Shown: positions 22,556-36,924 of the stretch, piece after piece
Position numbering within the stretch: the first letter of the stretch is position 1
Layout: every line of letters begins with the position of its first letter
The notes under the pieces: model-generated
Told to the model about the DNA's origin: nothing
Databases searched by the model: none
What the model saw: the letters and a program-made list of their open reading frames with translations, nothing else
Origin: Brachypodius melanocephalos
Taxonomy: Eukaryota > Chordata > Aves > Passeriformes > Pycnonotidae
Reading direction: 5' to 3'
Length of the DNA: 64,000 bases
Assembly: GCA_013398615.1 (NCBI GenBank)
Contig: VZSR01001479.1
Span: 13,785,064-13,849,063, forward strand
Translations under genes and position numbers: made by a program

Positions 22556-25090
22556 CTAAGAGAAAATTTACAAAATATTTTTATTACCATTGAACAGTTA
22601 TTATTGCAAGTGCTATGCATTACAAAGATACACATTCCTATAGAAAATCTTGTTTACAAAACTTTAAAACTGCTAAGAAACTAGCAAATAGACTCCCAGA
22701 CCAAAGGCATCATCTGAAAAAGGATCCCTTCTCTTACTTCTGTGGAAGGAATCCACTCAAGCCAAGAAAACTTACTACAGCAATTTGGTTCTGTACATGC
22801 CTAACTAGTAAGCCAGGGACGTGTAATTTATGATCTGCTGGCTATTTCCGTAATGCCAATTCAATTTGTCATGTCTTATGGGCTGCCCCCAGCTGCCCTC
22901 TTCAGGAAGCAGTGTGGGAGGAGAGTTCAGAACAGATAAACTGTTCTTGTAAGAACAGCCTCCTCTCAGCTCTTCCGCTGGTACTGAAACACCTTGCCTC
23001 AACATGAAGGGCTCACGTCTGCTACCCAGGAGAGTGGTTGGGAGCAGCTTGCCTTCCTCAAACAATTTCACTGATGCACAAAGCTTGTTTCTTTTCTCTG
23101 AGCTCTTCTTGAAATAAAAAGAAGCCGGGAACAGGCTGCATGACTTGTTCTGAGGGTAACTTGGACCTGGCCAAGAACTTACCTGTGAAGTGCAACAGCA
23201 GTTAGCCAGGTTCCTTCAGGAAGCAGTGGGTTTGCTGCACATTTTCTGTATGCACATGTGACTAAACATGTGACATGTGACTTTCTGTATGTGGAGTATG
23301 TTAACCATAAAAAGAGAGAAGAGAGGTCTCATGGGGAGTTACTCATGGCACTAGTGAAGGAAATGTCACCCACTAGGCTCTACATATCAGATGCCATTGC
23401 TTTCTGTCAGCAGCAGCAGTGTAGAATGGCATAAACTGATTCTAAAAAAACACCACCAGCAAACCCAGCAAGAGACATAAAATCTCAGGGAAAAAAGAAA
23501 AAATATTTCCATTATTCTCATGCTCAAGCAAAAGTTAAAAAAATAGTCTAAAGTTGGTGAAAGCTCAGAATGAAATTAGAGTGACACACCTTTAACCACA
23601 GACAGATTATTAATCATTAGGAATGGAATTTTCTTCGAAAATTTCTCAGAAACATTGAAAAATCTAACTTATTTACATTGACAAAGGAACATTACACAGT
23701 TGACAGAATTTTCCAATGATGATCTCAAGTCTTTCAAGCACAATACTCAGCAATAACACTGTAGCACTGTCATCCCCTCCCTATGTACTGTGTGTCAAGA
23801 GGTGTATTTGATGCATCAGAAACCACAAACAGAAAGATCTGCTCAGGCTGCAATCTAGCTAGGGTGACAATCTCAAACTGGATGTGTAAAGGAAACTTAA
23901 GACTTCATCTACACAGAACAGCAGACTTGAACAATTGTAAGCCAGATTAATTAGACCACACAAAATACTTACACAATGTGGTTACCACCTGTAGCCCTGT
24001 CTGGACAGGGTTACCCAACATTCAGTTTTATGGAGGCACAGTAGCATCTCAGGCTGATGCTTCCTGTTGAAGTGGACAATATAGCTGTTCCAACTCAGCT
24101 TATTCTATGATTCTATTCTGTTGGTTCTATGAATGAAAGTTTCATTTGTCATTTAGGTACCTTGCTTTCTTCCTAAAAGCTGATCTAAATCCAAAAGTAT
24201 GCCAGACAGAAGGAATCGGACATCGGCTAAGGGCTGGATATGCAGAGAAAGAACACAAAAGTGGAAAACCAAAAAGAATAGAAAGAAGGTCTCTTTCAAA
24301 ATATCAAAAGATGTTTTTAAGAAAGATTTGAAGGGGCTAAAAATTTAAAATATAGAGCTAAGCAAGAATGCATTTTTCCTAACTTTCACACCTAATATAA
24401 CTTTCATTACTGATAATGGACAATAATATTACGGAAGAATATGGACTTGGAAGATTTTGGACATTTTCCTTCCCCTCCTACTATGGAGGATGACAGCAGT
24501 ACTTTTGCTCTTCTGAGAGTTTCTCACCTAAACAATACTGAATACTACACACCCAAGAGAGAATGAGCTTTTAGTTTCTAACCATGAAAAATAAAGTCCA
24601 GAACATTCTTCAAGTAAACATGGCATAGCTACTTAAAAAAAAACAAACTGTAAAACAGGACAAATTTTTCAAGTTTCCCTTTAAATCTTTCCTTTTCTCC
24701 TTTCCTTGCCCAAGTTTTACAACCTGTTCCACTTAGAAGTACCTATAAAAATACCTTCTAAGACACAAAGCACATTTTAAAATACCTCTCTCCATGTAAA
24801 AATACATATTACTCATATCACATTTTTGTAAAATTGCAGTGTTGGCTCAAAATGTCTAAATATCTGTTTTTCTCTGAAAAATAGTTTTACTCTGGAGAAA
24901 CACACATATCCTTAAAACCTGACTCTTAATGATTCAGTGAAATACTGTCTTACTGTGTCATTTTTATGTAATTGGAAGTTTAACACAAGAGCCATTTGCT
25001 CCAGCTGAGCTTGAGTCAGATGGCAGACTAAACAGAAACTCTGAGATCCAGAGCCATGTAATTACTGGAATAGGAAAATGTTTCACTCAC
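22556..25090 (-). other. SRBD1: SRBD1 intron (2.5 kb, phase 2)
   Basis: Donor AAG|GTGAGT at 25090 and acceptor TTAG before 22555. It contains a GC-richer patch of unknown nature at about 22860-23060 and a CR1 3' end at about 24000-24135. Confidence 0.9.
24000..24135 (+). mobile_element. CR1 LINE 3'-end fragment
   Basis: A diverged stretch starting at about tgtctggacagggtt and finishing gctgttccaactcagcttat with tctatgattctat and a further ttctatgaa. The terminal ATTCTATGATTCTATG octamer-type repeat is the hallmark of CR1 3' ends in birds and reptiles. Only the last part is recognisable, as is usual for 5'-truncated CR1 copies. Confidence 0.7.
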
Positions 25091-25197
25091 CTTAATAGTA
25101 TTTCTGAGCAGATGTTAATATCAACTCCTACAAAGCTGACACACTCTTCAACCACACTGTCCAGAGTTGCTTTGAGCAAAGTCTGTGATACATCATG
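25091..25197 (-). CDS. SRBD1: SRBD1 coding exon (start of helix-hairpin-helix region)
   Basis: A 107-bp exon with acceptor TTTTGTTTCTCAG before 25197 and donor TTAAG|GTGAGT. It starts in phase 0 with HDVSQTLLKATLDSVVEECV and continues SFVGVDINICSEILL, then AG completes Arg with the next exon. In bacterial Tex the sequence around the YQHDV...LDxVVExCVxxVGVDxN motif joins the YqgF-like domain to the helix-hairpin-helix region, and nearly every conserved position is kept here. The exon is intact, with strong splice sites on both sides. Confidence 0.98.
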
Positions 25198-28100
25198 CTG
25201 AGAAACAAAAATGGAGATATCTGGTTACTGAAGTATTGAAGTGTACATAAACAGGAACTGCATATAGCAGTAACATAGCAAAACATGAATTGTAGAATAC
25301 ATTTTTTAAAATGTCCCCAATATCTCTTTGAAACATCTTTGCCATGATACAAACCTCTCGAATAAAGACACACTTTGGGTCCCTGTACTGTTCTTTAATA
25401 ACTATTTCCCTGCATCTTGTAAAAACAAAACTTTATTAAAAAGATGATTCTTCAAAAAGAGTAATGCTTCTGGTCGTCCACCACATCATCTTTTATCTGA
25501 CATTTATTTACCTATAAAATCAGTTTATTAAAAATGAAGTAGAGAAGAGATCACAAATGCTGTACTTTTGCACCAGTTCACACAGACATTTGCAGAATAG
25601 TCCCATTTATGAAGATCACACTACAGTGCAGTTATTATTTACTAAAGGAAAAAGCCACGTATGAAGGTAGGCAATACATACGGTACTTATCAATCCCATG
25701 GCAACAAAATGTTTCAAATTTTGAACAGATATTTCTGGAAAGATTGGCAGGTCCTTGACCAAAGCACCACTAATGGAAACGTTCACAGAGTTTTCCCCTT
25801 TTCCCCCTAAAAGAAAAATCAGTCACACTTGTCAAAGGTAAAAGTTCTGAAGCTCTAAGATTTCTTTTCCTCCCAAATGTAGGCATACTTCAGTCTATAA
25901 CTGCAAGTTCCCCACACAAGCCCATCAGTGCTTAGAAGTCTGACCTGGAGGGAGAAGCCTCTCTAAATGCAGGAGCTAATTCAATCACTATGTTGGCTTA
26001 GCTTCAGGGCTCTTCTGCATCACTCATGTAAATCTGGGTTGATCTGTTGTGGTTTCATGATGCATTCATTTAGGATATCAAGCTGGATCCAAGCCAAGGC
26101 ACCAAACACTTCATCCATTACCTTGTTTTATGTTCTAAGCCATTCAGATCTTTTAAAGATTTCATGGTTAAATTTAACATGCCAATAGCATCAATCCCAA
26201 TCTACTAACACTGGTAGTTCATTAAGCAGTGGTTAATAACTGAGACAGTCATAAAACTTCAGGCAATGCATTTCATAGCTCCCTATTTCAGGTGATGGTA
26301 ATGGGATGCATTTTCATGATGTGAAATATAATAACGTTACTTACAAACACAAAGCTCACATTTCACCAATATTACTCTTCCTATATTAATTTTGCATGCA
26401 AAATGCCATGTACACACATAAGTACTGGCTTTTGCACACATTCTTGGTCTCATGACCACAAAGCTTGCTTATACACTTGGCAGATCAAACATCAGTTTCT
26501 ACTTACTAATGTGTTGCTACTGCAACATAATAGATTCTTTTTTGAATAAAGAGACAAACAAAAAACTGTACCCTTAAAAGAAGTCTTATGTTTCCTTATG
26601 TTTCATTTTTCTGACTTACTGAAGATGTAGCTTCTCTTAATGAGGAATATATTCCCTCCTCCTCCTGGCATCAGCCACGTAATATACTAGAGCTAGAGGA
26701 TTCCAGCTCACTCACACACTCCTGCAAGGATGCATTTATATAACAGCACAAGAACCAAAATAAAATATTCAGAAACAACACCCACATCCTTCTCTTCTTT
26801 GCCAAGTAGTGCTGCCAAATACTGGGCTAGGTTTTTCACTAAAAGTTTTATTTGAGGGTCACTGAAAGATAAAGATTCTAATTTAAAATTTTTTTTCATT
26901 GTGATGAAGGAAGACATAAGGAGAAAAAAAATGCAGAGGAAAATTTCCTTGTGCTTTTAGGGAAGGCTACTGACTCCAAAGTACTTGAGAGTTGATTATG
27001 ATACAGTTTCACAAGTTACATTAACAAATTCTATTAACTGTAGCAGTCATTCACCACTTCTAAAAAAATACCTTGCTCTAGACAACTGCTCTGAATATAG
27101 AGTCTGTGGCAAAGAGAAGCGTAGATTGCTGCTTTCCCAAATTTCAGATTCATTCCTTAAGATGATGATGAGGATTCTTCAGTAGGTACAACATGTTTCA
27201 CAACAGTCACTGCGCCTCCACAATGCCTTATAGCACAGGGTGTAGCAAAGAAAAAAAATCCATTAATCTGGTCTAACCTTTCTAAGGGGTTCTTTGCCTT
27301 AGAAGAGACTTGATTCAGCCGAAGTTTTATTTCCAGCCTTCAGAAAGTGAACCTAGATAGAAATTCAGTCTACTATATTCACCGAAAATCAAGGATCTGT
27401 TACAATCAAAAGCTAAGGACCCTAAAATGTCTCTGCTAATGGAGGAAATGCCAGTGCTCACAGAACCTCACTTTCAAATGCACCATTGGCATTTATCTAA
27501 AGACCTGAGTCTGTGATTCCAACAGTTTGTGTAAAATTCATGAGATACAATACACACATCTCGAAAAAACTTGCCAAGAAGACAAAAAGTTCTCAGGTCT
27601 CTCAAAGATGACTTGCATCTTAACTTTATTTCTGTTTGTCAGGTATCATTAGAAAAAACCAAAACAAGACATGCACAAGCTGTTATTTATTGCTCCAACA
27701 TGTAAGAGTCAGATGACCTGGAACGGACATGACCGTGTATATGTGAAGGCACAGATAAAATGAAAAAATGAACAGGCAGATGTGACAGAACAGGATAAGC
27801 ATAAAACAATCCCTAAGCTACCAGTACCTCACTGAAGTACATACATTTAGCAAGTGAATGATATTAAGTTGTAAAAGCCAGGAAAACCTTCCAGATGGCA
27901 AACCTGCCTCCCAACTTGCAGCTACTGACCATTTAAGCTTCCCTCAGCTATAATGAAGAAATTTTTACACCCCTCTTTACACTGAAACAAGGCACAGAGA
28001 ATTGTTATACATTTAGTTTCTAAAAGTAGTTGAAAACATTATTATCTCAATACCATTGGCAAGACTTCCTACTGCCCAAAGGTTACATTTCAGAAAGGTT

Positions 28101-31100
28101 TAAAGTACAGTGCATTTTCCACTCTTCCAACAGCTTCACTGATCTTCTCAAATATCAGAGGTTAGATGATGCTATATACTTCTGTGTGCTATTTATATGC
28201 ACTGGAGTCGTATCAAATGAGTCAGACACTAGAAGCACACATATACCCTGCTCCTCACTCCCTACAACAGGTTTGTAAAGAGAAGAATGATGATCTGTGG
28301 CACTAAGTGCATCAGAACAAAACCTGCACAAGTAAAGCCCAAGTCTAAAATGCCAGGTTGCTTTCAATGTGAGGTTATGCAGAACTTGATGTTTGTTGCA
28401 CAGTCTCTGACAACTTCTGCACACACCACTGATCATTGCATCAGCTGATCTCCTGCAAATCCTTCTAAATAAAACACTTTCATAATAGCACTGACTCTGA
28501 ATACACCCCCCTGAATGTGGGTGTCCCTGCTCAAACTGTTCAGTATAGTCTTTAAGCTCAGAGCCAAGCACACAAAGTGCTGTCACAGCTATGTCTAAGA
28601 AGTAGGAGCATGTCCTTTGGTGTGACTTTCAAACATCATCTTGAATTTAGAGCCAAATATAAAGTTTTACTAAAAGGTACTCAGAAATGGCTGCCATTAA
28701 AATATTCATTGTAATAGCAGATCAGGAGCAGAAGACTTAATTTTACATTAAGATCTCCAAAAGGATGGATACTCCCAATTCATGGAAACTAAGGCCAGCA
28801 GAAGTAAAGGGCTTGCCACAAATTGCAGGATGTCTGGTGCAAAACTGCAAACTTTTGTTTATCATCACTGTCTGGAAAACAAAGCCACTTTGCTTCACCA
28901 TTAGTATTAGCAAGAATTTAGACATTTGTTTGGTTTGAGCCTTTAGTGAGGAAGACTATAGAAATTAATCTGTTCTAAGAAGTGTCAGGAACTGTAACCA
29001 TATTTCGATATTTGTTTCCTAAGGAGTTACCAAGTGAGCCAAGGAACAAGATGCAGAAAATTACTTGATTAATTGAAACAGTAAAGAATTGTCAGTCAGT
29101 AAATGAAATTCAAACATTACATTTCTCAACATTTATAAAGAATATCCCAAATATAACTTAAATTCATGAACACAGAAGAAAATCAAGGGCAGCTATTGAG
29201 ATCTCTGGTCACAATTACTGCTCAGATTAGTCTGTGGCAAACTTGTTAAAATTACTAGAAAAAAATATCACACATTTCAAAACAACCATTCCGCAAACCC
29301 ATACAAAAAAACCGTAACAATCAATATAACTTCATTTCATGTAATTTCATCAATCATGGTACAAAATGTTTACCCCAGAAGAATAATGTTTAAGAACACC
29401 TGTCTATTGCGCACATGACAGTTCTGCTCTATCATGATGTCCCAATACCTCAGCCATGTTTTCTTTCCATATTGTATGTAGCACAGACCAAAGATTGTTG
29501 TTTCACTCAGTTTCAAGGGTTACAAACATCCACTGGAAATAATTAACGTTACTAAAACCTATCTGCTCCCTCAACTGTAACTGAAACCCCTTTTGCAGTT
29601 TCAAAAACCTGTTGATGTACACAGAAGGAAGGCAGTATTTTAAATAGCTTTCAGCTCAGTTATTTCTAGCAGTGCACCAGTACAGACACTGTAAAAATAC
29701 ATTTGTCATCAGCATGGCAAATTTATCAAGTCAAAGAGCCAGTGCTCACAAGAAGCCTGGAGGCTGTACTTAGCCAAATGTGCATGAGCATGCATGGTGG
29801 ATCAGCACACTAACTTTGCCTGAACACTAGATTACCAGTGCTAGACTAGAATGGGCAGCTTTCACATGCAAGTAAATTACAACTCCAAGCTTTTTACCTT
29901 TGGCAACTCCAAAAAACTCCCACAATACTAAACCTCCATACAACACTAAAAATAATACACACAATTAAAATGCATTTGGTAGCGTTTTCTTGGTTCCCTA
30001 CAAAATCATAATTTCACAAAGGATGGTATGGTTGCATATGTATCTGAAAGACAAATTCAAGCAGCTTAAAATTCTACTGCAACACACAGCAATTCTGAAA
30101 TAATTATTTTCCATTTACAAACATTAGCAGACACCAACACAATCAGCCCATGCATCATTATTACTTTAAAATGTCCAAGAGCCAAGCAAGGCACCTTCCA
30201 ACACAGTCAAGCAGGAATTATTTGTACCCTGCAGAGCCTACAAATGTAGTGCAGACATGACCTAATGATGCTGGTTAGAAAGCAGTGGGGAGGGGATGAA
30301 TTCCCAAGTCTGGGCAGTAACCTGCAGGTTCTTGACCCAGGCTCGGCATTACAGTACTATAACAAGATCAATATTCATTCTAAATAAGTCTGAGCTGTGT
30401 GCCAGACAATCTATTTTGGGTTTTGGTCAAGTTATACCTCACTTGTCCTTTGAATCTAAAAGCCAGCCTTCAATGAAGTAAATGCAATTTAACTTTTTCT
30501 TCTAGCTGATTGAGTCCTGAAAGACTTCTAACACTTCATAAAACATTATTGTGTTGGTATCTACTATTAACTTCTGTATCCATGAATTTTAATATTGGCA
30601 TGTGAGACCAGACAACATGCCTCTTGAAAAATACTATTTTTTTCTTTAAAGAGTGGCATAACTGTGCAAATTGAATGACTTTTACCAAAAGAGAAATTAG
30701 GTGAGACAACACATCCCCAGCAAAGTTCAAAAAGGTATTACTTTACAGAGATTCAATCCATGGCAATGTATTTCAAAACTTTAAAAATGAAAAAATGTTA
30801 CTAGTGCTGTAACCTATATACAATCAGCTTCATTTCAAATGCCTGTGAAACCACAAAAGTAAAATGCATTCATAACAAACCCTTAAGTACAGCAGGAATA
30901 ACATAAATAGTCCAAGGAGAAGCAGCTTTTCATGTCCAGAATTAGAAAAAAATCAAAAATACACCTTACATGTCAGGTGGAAAAGTTGGAAAGTTCTGGA
31001 TTGGGGTTTTCATGTCTAACATCCTCTGGAAAATCCCCTCCAGTCAGAGTCTAAGAAAACAAGCTTATCCCTCTGATGTTTGATAAAAGGATCTAACTTG

Positions 31101-32837
31101 TTTTGAGTTTCTTTTGAAGATTATTTGTGGTTTCTCCAAATGTTATATTGTTACAGGATATATTGTTATCCTATGTACTTAACTCTGACTCATTTCTTGT
31201 TTCAAAAATCCAAATTCTGTTTATTTTAACAGCATATTACTATTACTGAACTACCCCAGGAGACAAATGGATTTAGATTTTCAAAGAAAACGTTAAAAAC
31301 AAAATCAAAGTCTTTCAAGCTCTAACATTTTCAGAAAGTAAGAAAACAAAAATGCACCAGTTTATCATGTAAATGCTTTGAGTCACTTGCAAATTTCTGG
31401 AATTCATCTTATAGTTACTTGTGCTTTTGTGCTAAAAGTAGCAGTAATAATGCCAACCTTGTTACACAAATTCAGTTCCATTGCTGACACATCTTATTTC
31501 TAAAGTTAGCTTCTGTGACATGAGCAAGTTAGCAGAAAATGAAGTATACCCAAAAACATCTTCCTCTTTCCAGAGGAGGTACAAATTTTCTCCAATGCAT
31601 ATTGTAATGTGACTAAGGAGCAGCAATACAAATTTCAACTATAATCAACTACATCATTCCTGGAGATTTCATAGGGACATTTTGGCCAATAAATAGCAAA
31701 TGCAAAAATCCAAATTACTACAGGTGGAAGGCCTGGCATTTCATTTTCAATCCAAACACGTATTTTGGGGCTCTTAAAGCTCTACAAATATAGGGGATAT
31801 CCTGCAACACTACAGAAAGATAAAGCAAGGACCATAAGGAGTGGAGCTTCATAGATCACACAGTTAAAGGCAACACATTCAGTTCACCTTCCTGAAGTCT
31901 GCTGAAGGATAAGAGAAGGAAAAAAAGAAAGACATTACACTAACAGAGGGAGAAGATAAAATTTACAAAGCCCAGGTGAGTGTGGTCATCTGTGGCAGTT
32001 TTATTTAGTCTGCAGTGACCATGCACTGCCCTGAAGCAGATGGGTGAGGAACAGCAGTTCCTGGATAGAGCATTCCCAACGGCCTTACTCAGAGCAAAGG
32101 GAGTCCCCAGAGGGTGTGAGAAGCTTGGCAAGAGGCCACATAAATACATATGCTTCTTCCAGCTCTGCTGAAGACATGTTGGGCTTCCTCTCCTCCATCC
32201 CTAATGAGAAAAGTGGTACTTGAAATAATATTAAAAACTACAACAAAAACCATAAATTCATTTAAGGGTATTTTCTATAAAGGAAAGATTAGTATAGTTG
32301 ATGGGTATCTTATAGTACCCTACATGTCTGATATAAGAAACTTCTTGTTCTCATTGGCTTTCTCAAATTTAGTATACACACTTAGCAACTGCTACATCAG
32401 GCTCATATCAGCAATGCACTGAGAATAGATTTTATACAATGACCCATCTGTCCCCTCATTAGACAAAAAATGGAGATTCCAAAAATTGACAGTTAGTAGG
32501 TTTTCAGTCCCATACCCCACGGAATTAGTGATTATAAAGAAATAGTCGAGACACAAAGAATAAAAAAGCCTTAAGGTAATTCAACTTTCCTCAACCCCCC
32601 ACCTTGGTTCCCAATTTTTTTTTAAGTAGACCAGCTCAAATGGAATATGCTTAAAGAACTCTTGCAAATCCTGCTGCTATCTCCCTCTCTATTTATTTTT
32701 CTCCTCCTTTACTTTGATGAGACACTCATTCCCCCTTGATTCCCAAGCTCTTCCATAGCCTAGCAAAAATGAGCTAGGAATGAAACAGAATGCAAGACAC
32801 TGTCCTGCAGAAGATAACCAAACCCAAATAAAGCAAG

Positions 32838-32875
32838 CTTATTTTCTCTGCTCACTAAAAAGCAGAGAAAATAAG
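32838..32875. repeat. Perfect 15-bp inverted repeat (hairpin)
   Basis: CTTATTTTCTCTGCT at 32838-32852 and its exact reverse complement at 32861-32875 enclose an 8-base loop (CACTAAAA). I recognise no known element around it. It would form a stable stem in DNA or in the SRBD1 pre-mRNA. Confidence 0.85.
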
Positions 32876-35800
32876 TATGATTGACACATGGCAACCCAAA
32901 AAAGTCACTCAGAGTAGTGTTTACTGAATGACCCGTGGAAGACTGAAAGCTGACAGAAAACCAGGAAACATGTGGAAAAACAGAAGCTAGCTCAGTTAGC
33001 AGCAGTTATGGATTTGACAGGCAGAGTACATAAGAATCCATTGTGTCATTCACATCTTTGATAAACGAAAGCAATTTCAGCACCACTCATTACATATAAC
33101 AGCAAGGTATATTTAAAGCAAAACAGTAAGTAAGCAATTGGCAAAAAAATCACTATGATATGGTACGCTTATGACTTTTCAGAAATGTGTTCTGCACTAA
33201 GCTTCGCAAAATTTGCATTACAACATGTATTCAGCACTTTTCCTGTTACATATATATCACTAACAGTGTTTGCACATAGGAGGTTGAAAAGTTGACAGGT
33301 CTCAATAATAAATTAATTGTGCTAACATGTCAGCACTAAAATGTTTTCAATGACAATTTTTATAAGCGAACAAGAACACAAACATTTCTGTAATTCTCAA
33401 AACCAAGCAACATCTCAGAACCACCACCACCATCAACAGTATATGATTGTTACTGCTAATGTAATTAGCATAACGTAACAAGTGAGAAACCAAAAAGAGC
33501 CAGTAGAATGGCATAAACAAGCACACTACATGTACTACCCCATTCATAAAAACAGCAATTGAGTACTCTTGTAATAGACACATTTTTATTCAAATAAATA
33601 ATACCTCAGCAGGTAGAAGGAAAAAAGCACAAATCAAAGAGCACTTATTTTACCAGCATCGCTGACAGAAACTGTGATTTGTAACCTTATAACATAGTCC
33701 TTACTTATACTCAAGAACTGGAAATCCCTTCAGCAGGCTTCTTTAAAACATTAAAAAATTACAGCATTTGCAAATGTGTAAAATACATAATTCTGCAGTG
33801 TAACACATTTAGAAAAAATGTTTGGAATAGTTTTCTTAGGCATACTCTAATGTAAAATCTGTAAATAATAATTGCATTACTATTACGAATTTACAAGTTT
33901 AAAGACATTTACCAAGTCAAAGTTTTTAACTATTGGATATATGAATATATCAACTGCAAACCTGTAATCTGATCACAGCATCATACATTTTAAAAACTGA
34001 CCTCTATTTCCCTTGAAAAATCTTTTATTTTATAATTGATCCGGAACTTAAATAAAGTTTCAGGCAAGCTTGAGGAAACATAAAAATAAAGCTAGAAACT
34101 AAGTATTTGAAAAATTAAGACCTAATACTTAAAAAACTCTGAAAAACAATTTTAAAATCAGGTATCATTATGAATTCTAATTATAATAACTTTTTGTCCA
34201 AAAAGCAACTACCAGCTCAGTTTTAATAACTTTTGTAAGTAGGGGTAATAAGAGTTTTCTATTTGTACAAACATTTACAACTCCAAGCTGGTATATCACT
34301 GAGCAAGAGGGGAACTAAAATCACCTCTGATTTTGCAGCACTTATGTCTGCTTCTCACCACCTGCAGATAACTTACAACTTCCAGAATCAAGGCTCCATT
34401 GAAATCACTGGCTGACGTCCCTTTACATTAATTAAGGACAGAAGTTCAGTAGCACTTTTATCTGTGCTTTGCAGCACTGGGATTTAAGAGATGAGGTAGC
34501 AGATGGATCAAATATTAGACGAGATTGTTCAATGTGTGTCAGCTTCAGCAAATTATTAGTTACACTAAAATAATCCAGAATTTTTAAATATGAAAAAATA
34601 AATTGCTATTGGGTGTTCTTTTTTGTAGAGAATTGGTATTTTAGGAACACAGAAAGACAGTTGTTCTAAATAACCTTGATTAGGGCATCAAGCTTTCAAT
34701 GAATCCTCACACAAGTTAGCAGTTGCTCTGATAGGAAATTAGGTAACTGAGACACCTTAGATCAGCTATTGCCAATCCTCTTCTTCTGGAACACGCAAAG
34801 ATTGGCGAAGAAGCTGAAGTGCAAGTCTCATAGCGAGTTCTAAAGCACATGGCTGGGTAAGCTGATGCAAAGAGTGGAGCTAATTCAAATACCGTAGTGA
34901 TGGAGAAGACAGCTTGCCTGGAGATTCGTCATCACTACCTCTGGCCCAAGCAACATCACCCCTCCTCTGCATAAGGAGGTTACATGGACAGCTAACATCA
35001 TTCCCAAACTGCAAATTTTTCTCAGAGTGAGATATAACAGTGGATGCAAGTCTTGGCCACACAAAGATTTGGTGTGTACCACCCAAGATTCAAAGGCAAT
35101 TTTTGCATCCAAAGGCAACCCCACAAATACACATGTCTATGGTAGACTGACCAGTAGACTTAGAATAATAATTAGCTTTTCATATGATTGCAAAAACAAA
35201 GACAAGTGTGAGGAAAACAAAAATATGAAAGTCCACTAGAGGAAAATTTTAAAAAAAACACTCTATTTTTTTACTCTCTAAAAACACAGGCAGTCCAATG
35301 TGAAGAGAAAATGTAGCTCCTAAGAGTCTAGAAAATCTTCATGTTAGACTAGTGCATTCTCAAAAACTCTGAAGTCACTTCATAAAACATCAAAAGTACT
35401 CAACCTCTTCCAAACTTTCAGTGGCAGAAAATGCATAGCTGGTACTGCAGAGATACAAAGTGGTGGCTTTTGGTTTTGGTGTACTTTACTCAGACTACTT
35501 TGACCTGTAGGTGACAGAACTTCTGGGAGATATTTGCTTACAGAAACAGTTCTGCTTTTGCTAGGCTATTCTAAAATTAGAAGAGTAATAACCTCCCCTG
35601 CCACAGTCACACACTTATTGCAGAACCTTTAAACTTCACACTACTTCAATATATGTACCTGAAAACAGTCCCAGTCTCACAGATGACAAATCAAACCTAC
35701 AAAACTTAGTGATTTCTCTTAAACTAAAAAATAAGTAAACGAACCAGAAAGGATCACAATTCTTCATTTCCTGACTACAACCCAAGCATCATTACCCAGA

Positions 35801-36905
35801 AGCCAAAAGTACATATTTTGCTTCTCTAATATTTTAAGATGTCCATGAATTGATTACTGTGTTTGCTGACTACTTGGACAGCTTACAAATGTTTTCGTAT
35901 CTTTGTTTTCAGCTGTCCACCTATCAGTACAAAACAATTAAAACGCAGCTTCTAAAGTAAAGGATATTTAGAGCTAATAACCATTTCTCATCAAACTTTT
36001 TTATAACTGTCTTACATGCTGTCTTATTTATTACAGCAGGAGTGAAAAAGTACTGTAACTGAACCCATTATATCCTCTTCCAGAGGAAGTGATGACATCA
36101 GTTCATTGATAAAAAATTAGTGTGCCCTCTTTCTTAAGTTATTTTCAAGCAGGAATCAAGACTTGGATGCAACTAGGCTGTCCCCTTAGAAGAGCAGATT
36201 TAAGGTCTGGACAAGAAGTTGGAAAATGAAACTATTTAATACTCAGTCAAATCCTAGCAGTGGAAAAAGGGTCCTCAAAAACTGACTCCCAAGATCTCCT
36301 GTTGCTCTTAACTTCTAGCAACATCAACTAGACCACCTCACACACACAACTAAATAGGACAAATGCCTCCAACACTGTTTCAGTCAAGTATATTCCTAAG
36401 CTACTGTCTTTGTAAGACAAGGTATGTGAAAAAATTAAAAATGGCTTATACTTTGACTTGGGGCTTGGTGGGTTTTTTTGTTTCTTTGTTTCTGCTGTTT
36501 TGCTTTGGTTTTTTTCTTTCCTTTAAAGTAAGTTAGGCTTTATGGGGAACATATTTTCACTATTTCATGTATACCTCTAAAAGAGAACTGGAAACAAACT
36601 TCTAAGAGTACTCTTGGTCTTCTCCATCAGTCAATTCTAAAGCTTCAGAAAAGAAATGGATACCTCATCAGGTGTTTCAAGAAAGTTTAATTTCTTCCTT
36701 TCCATCTGCACACACTGCACCTCATTTTGCTAAAATAAGCATTTTCTTCATCTGAAATTCTGTCTTTCAGTCATAGTCAGTGACAGAGTTCTCTTGGAGA
36801 GTTGCAGCTTTAGAACATTTTCAATAGCTACTTAACACAAAATAAGCTCAAAAAAAATTTACTATGCAAAACTTATTACACAGCAGACTGACATTTCAGC
36901 ACCAA

Positions 36906-36924
36906 TTTTTTTTTTTTTTTTTTT
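36906..36924. repeat. Poly-T run
   Basis: Nineteen consecutive T on the plus strand. It may be a simple homopolymer or the reverse-strand tail of a degraded retroposon; no attached element is recognisable. Confidence 0.85.

Noticed and set aside
22805..23071. 88-codon minus-strand frame in a GC-richer intron patch
   Set aside because: No homology recognised, and no splice sites that would place it in SRBD1 at a conserved position.
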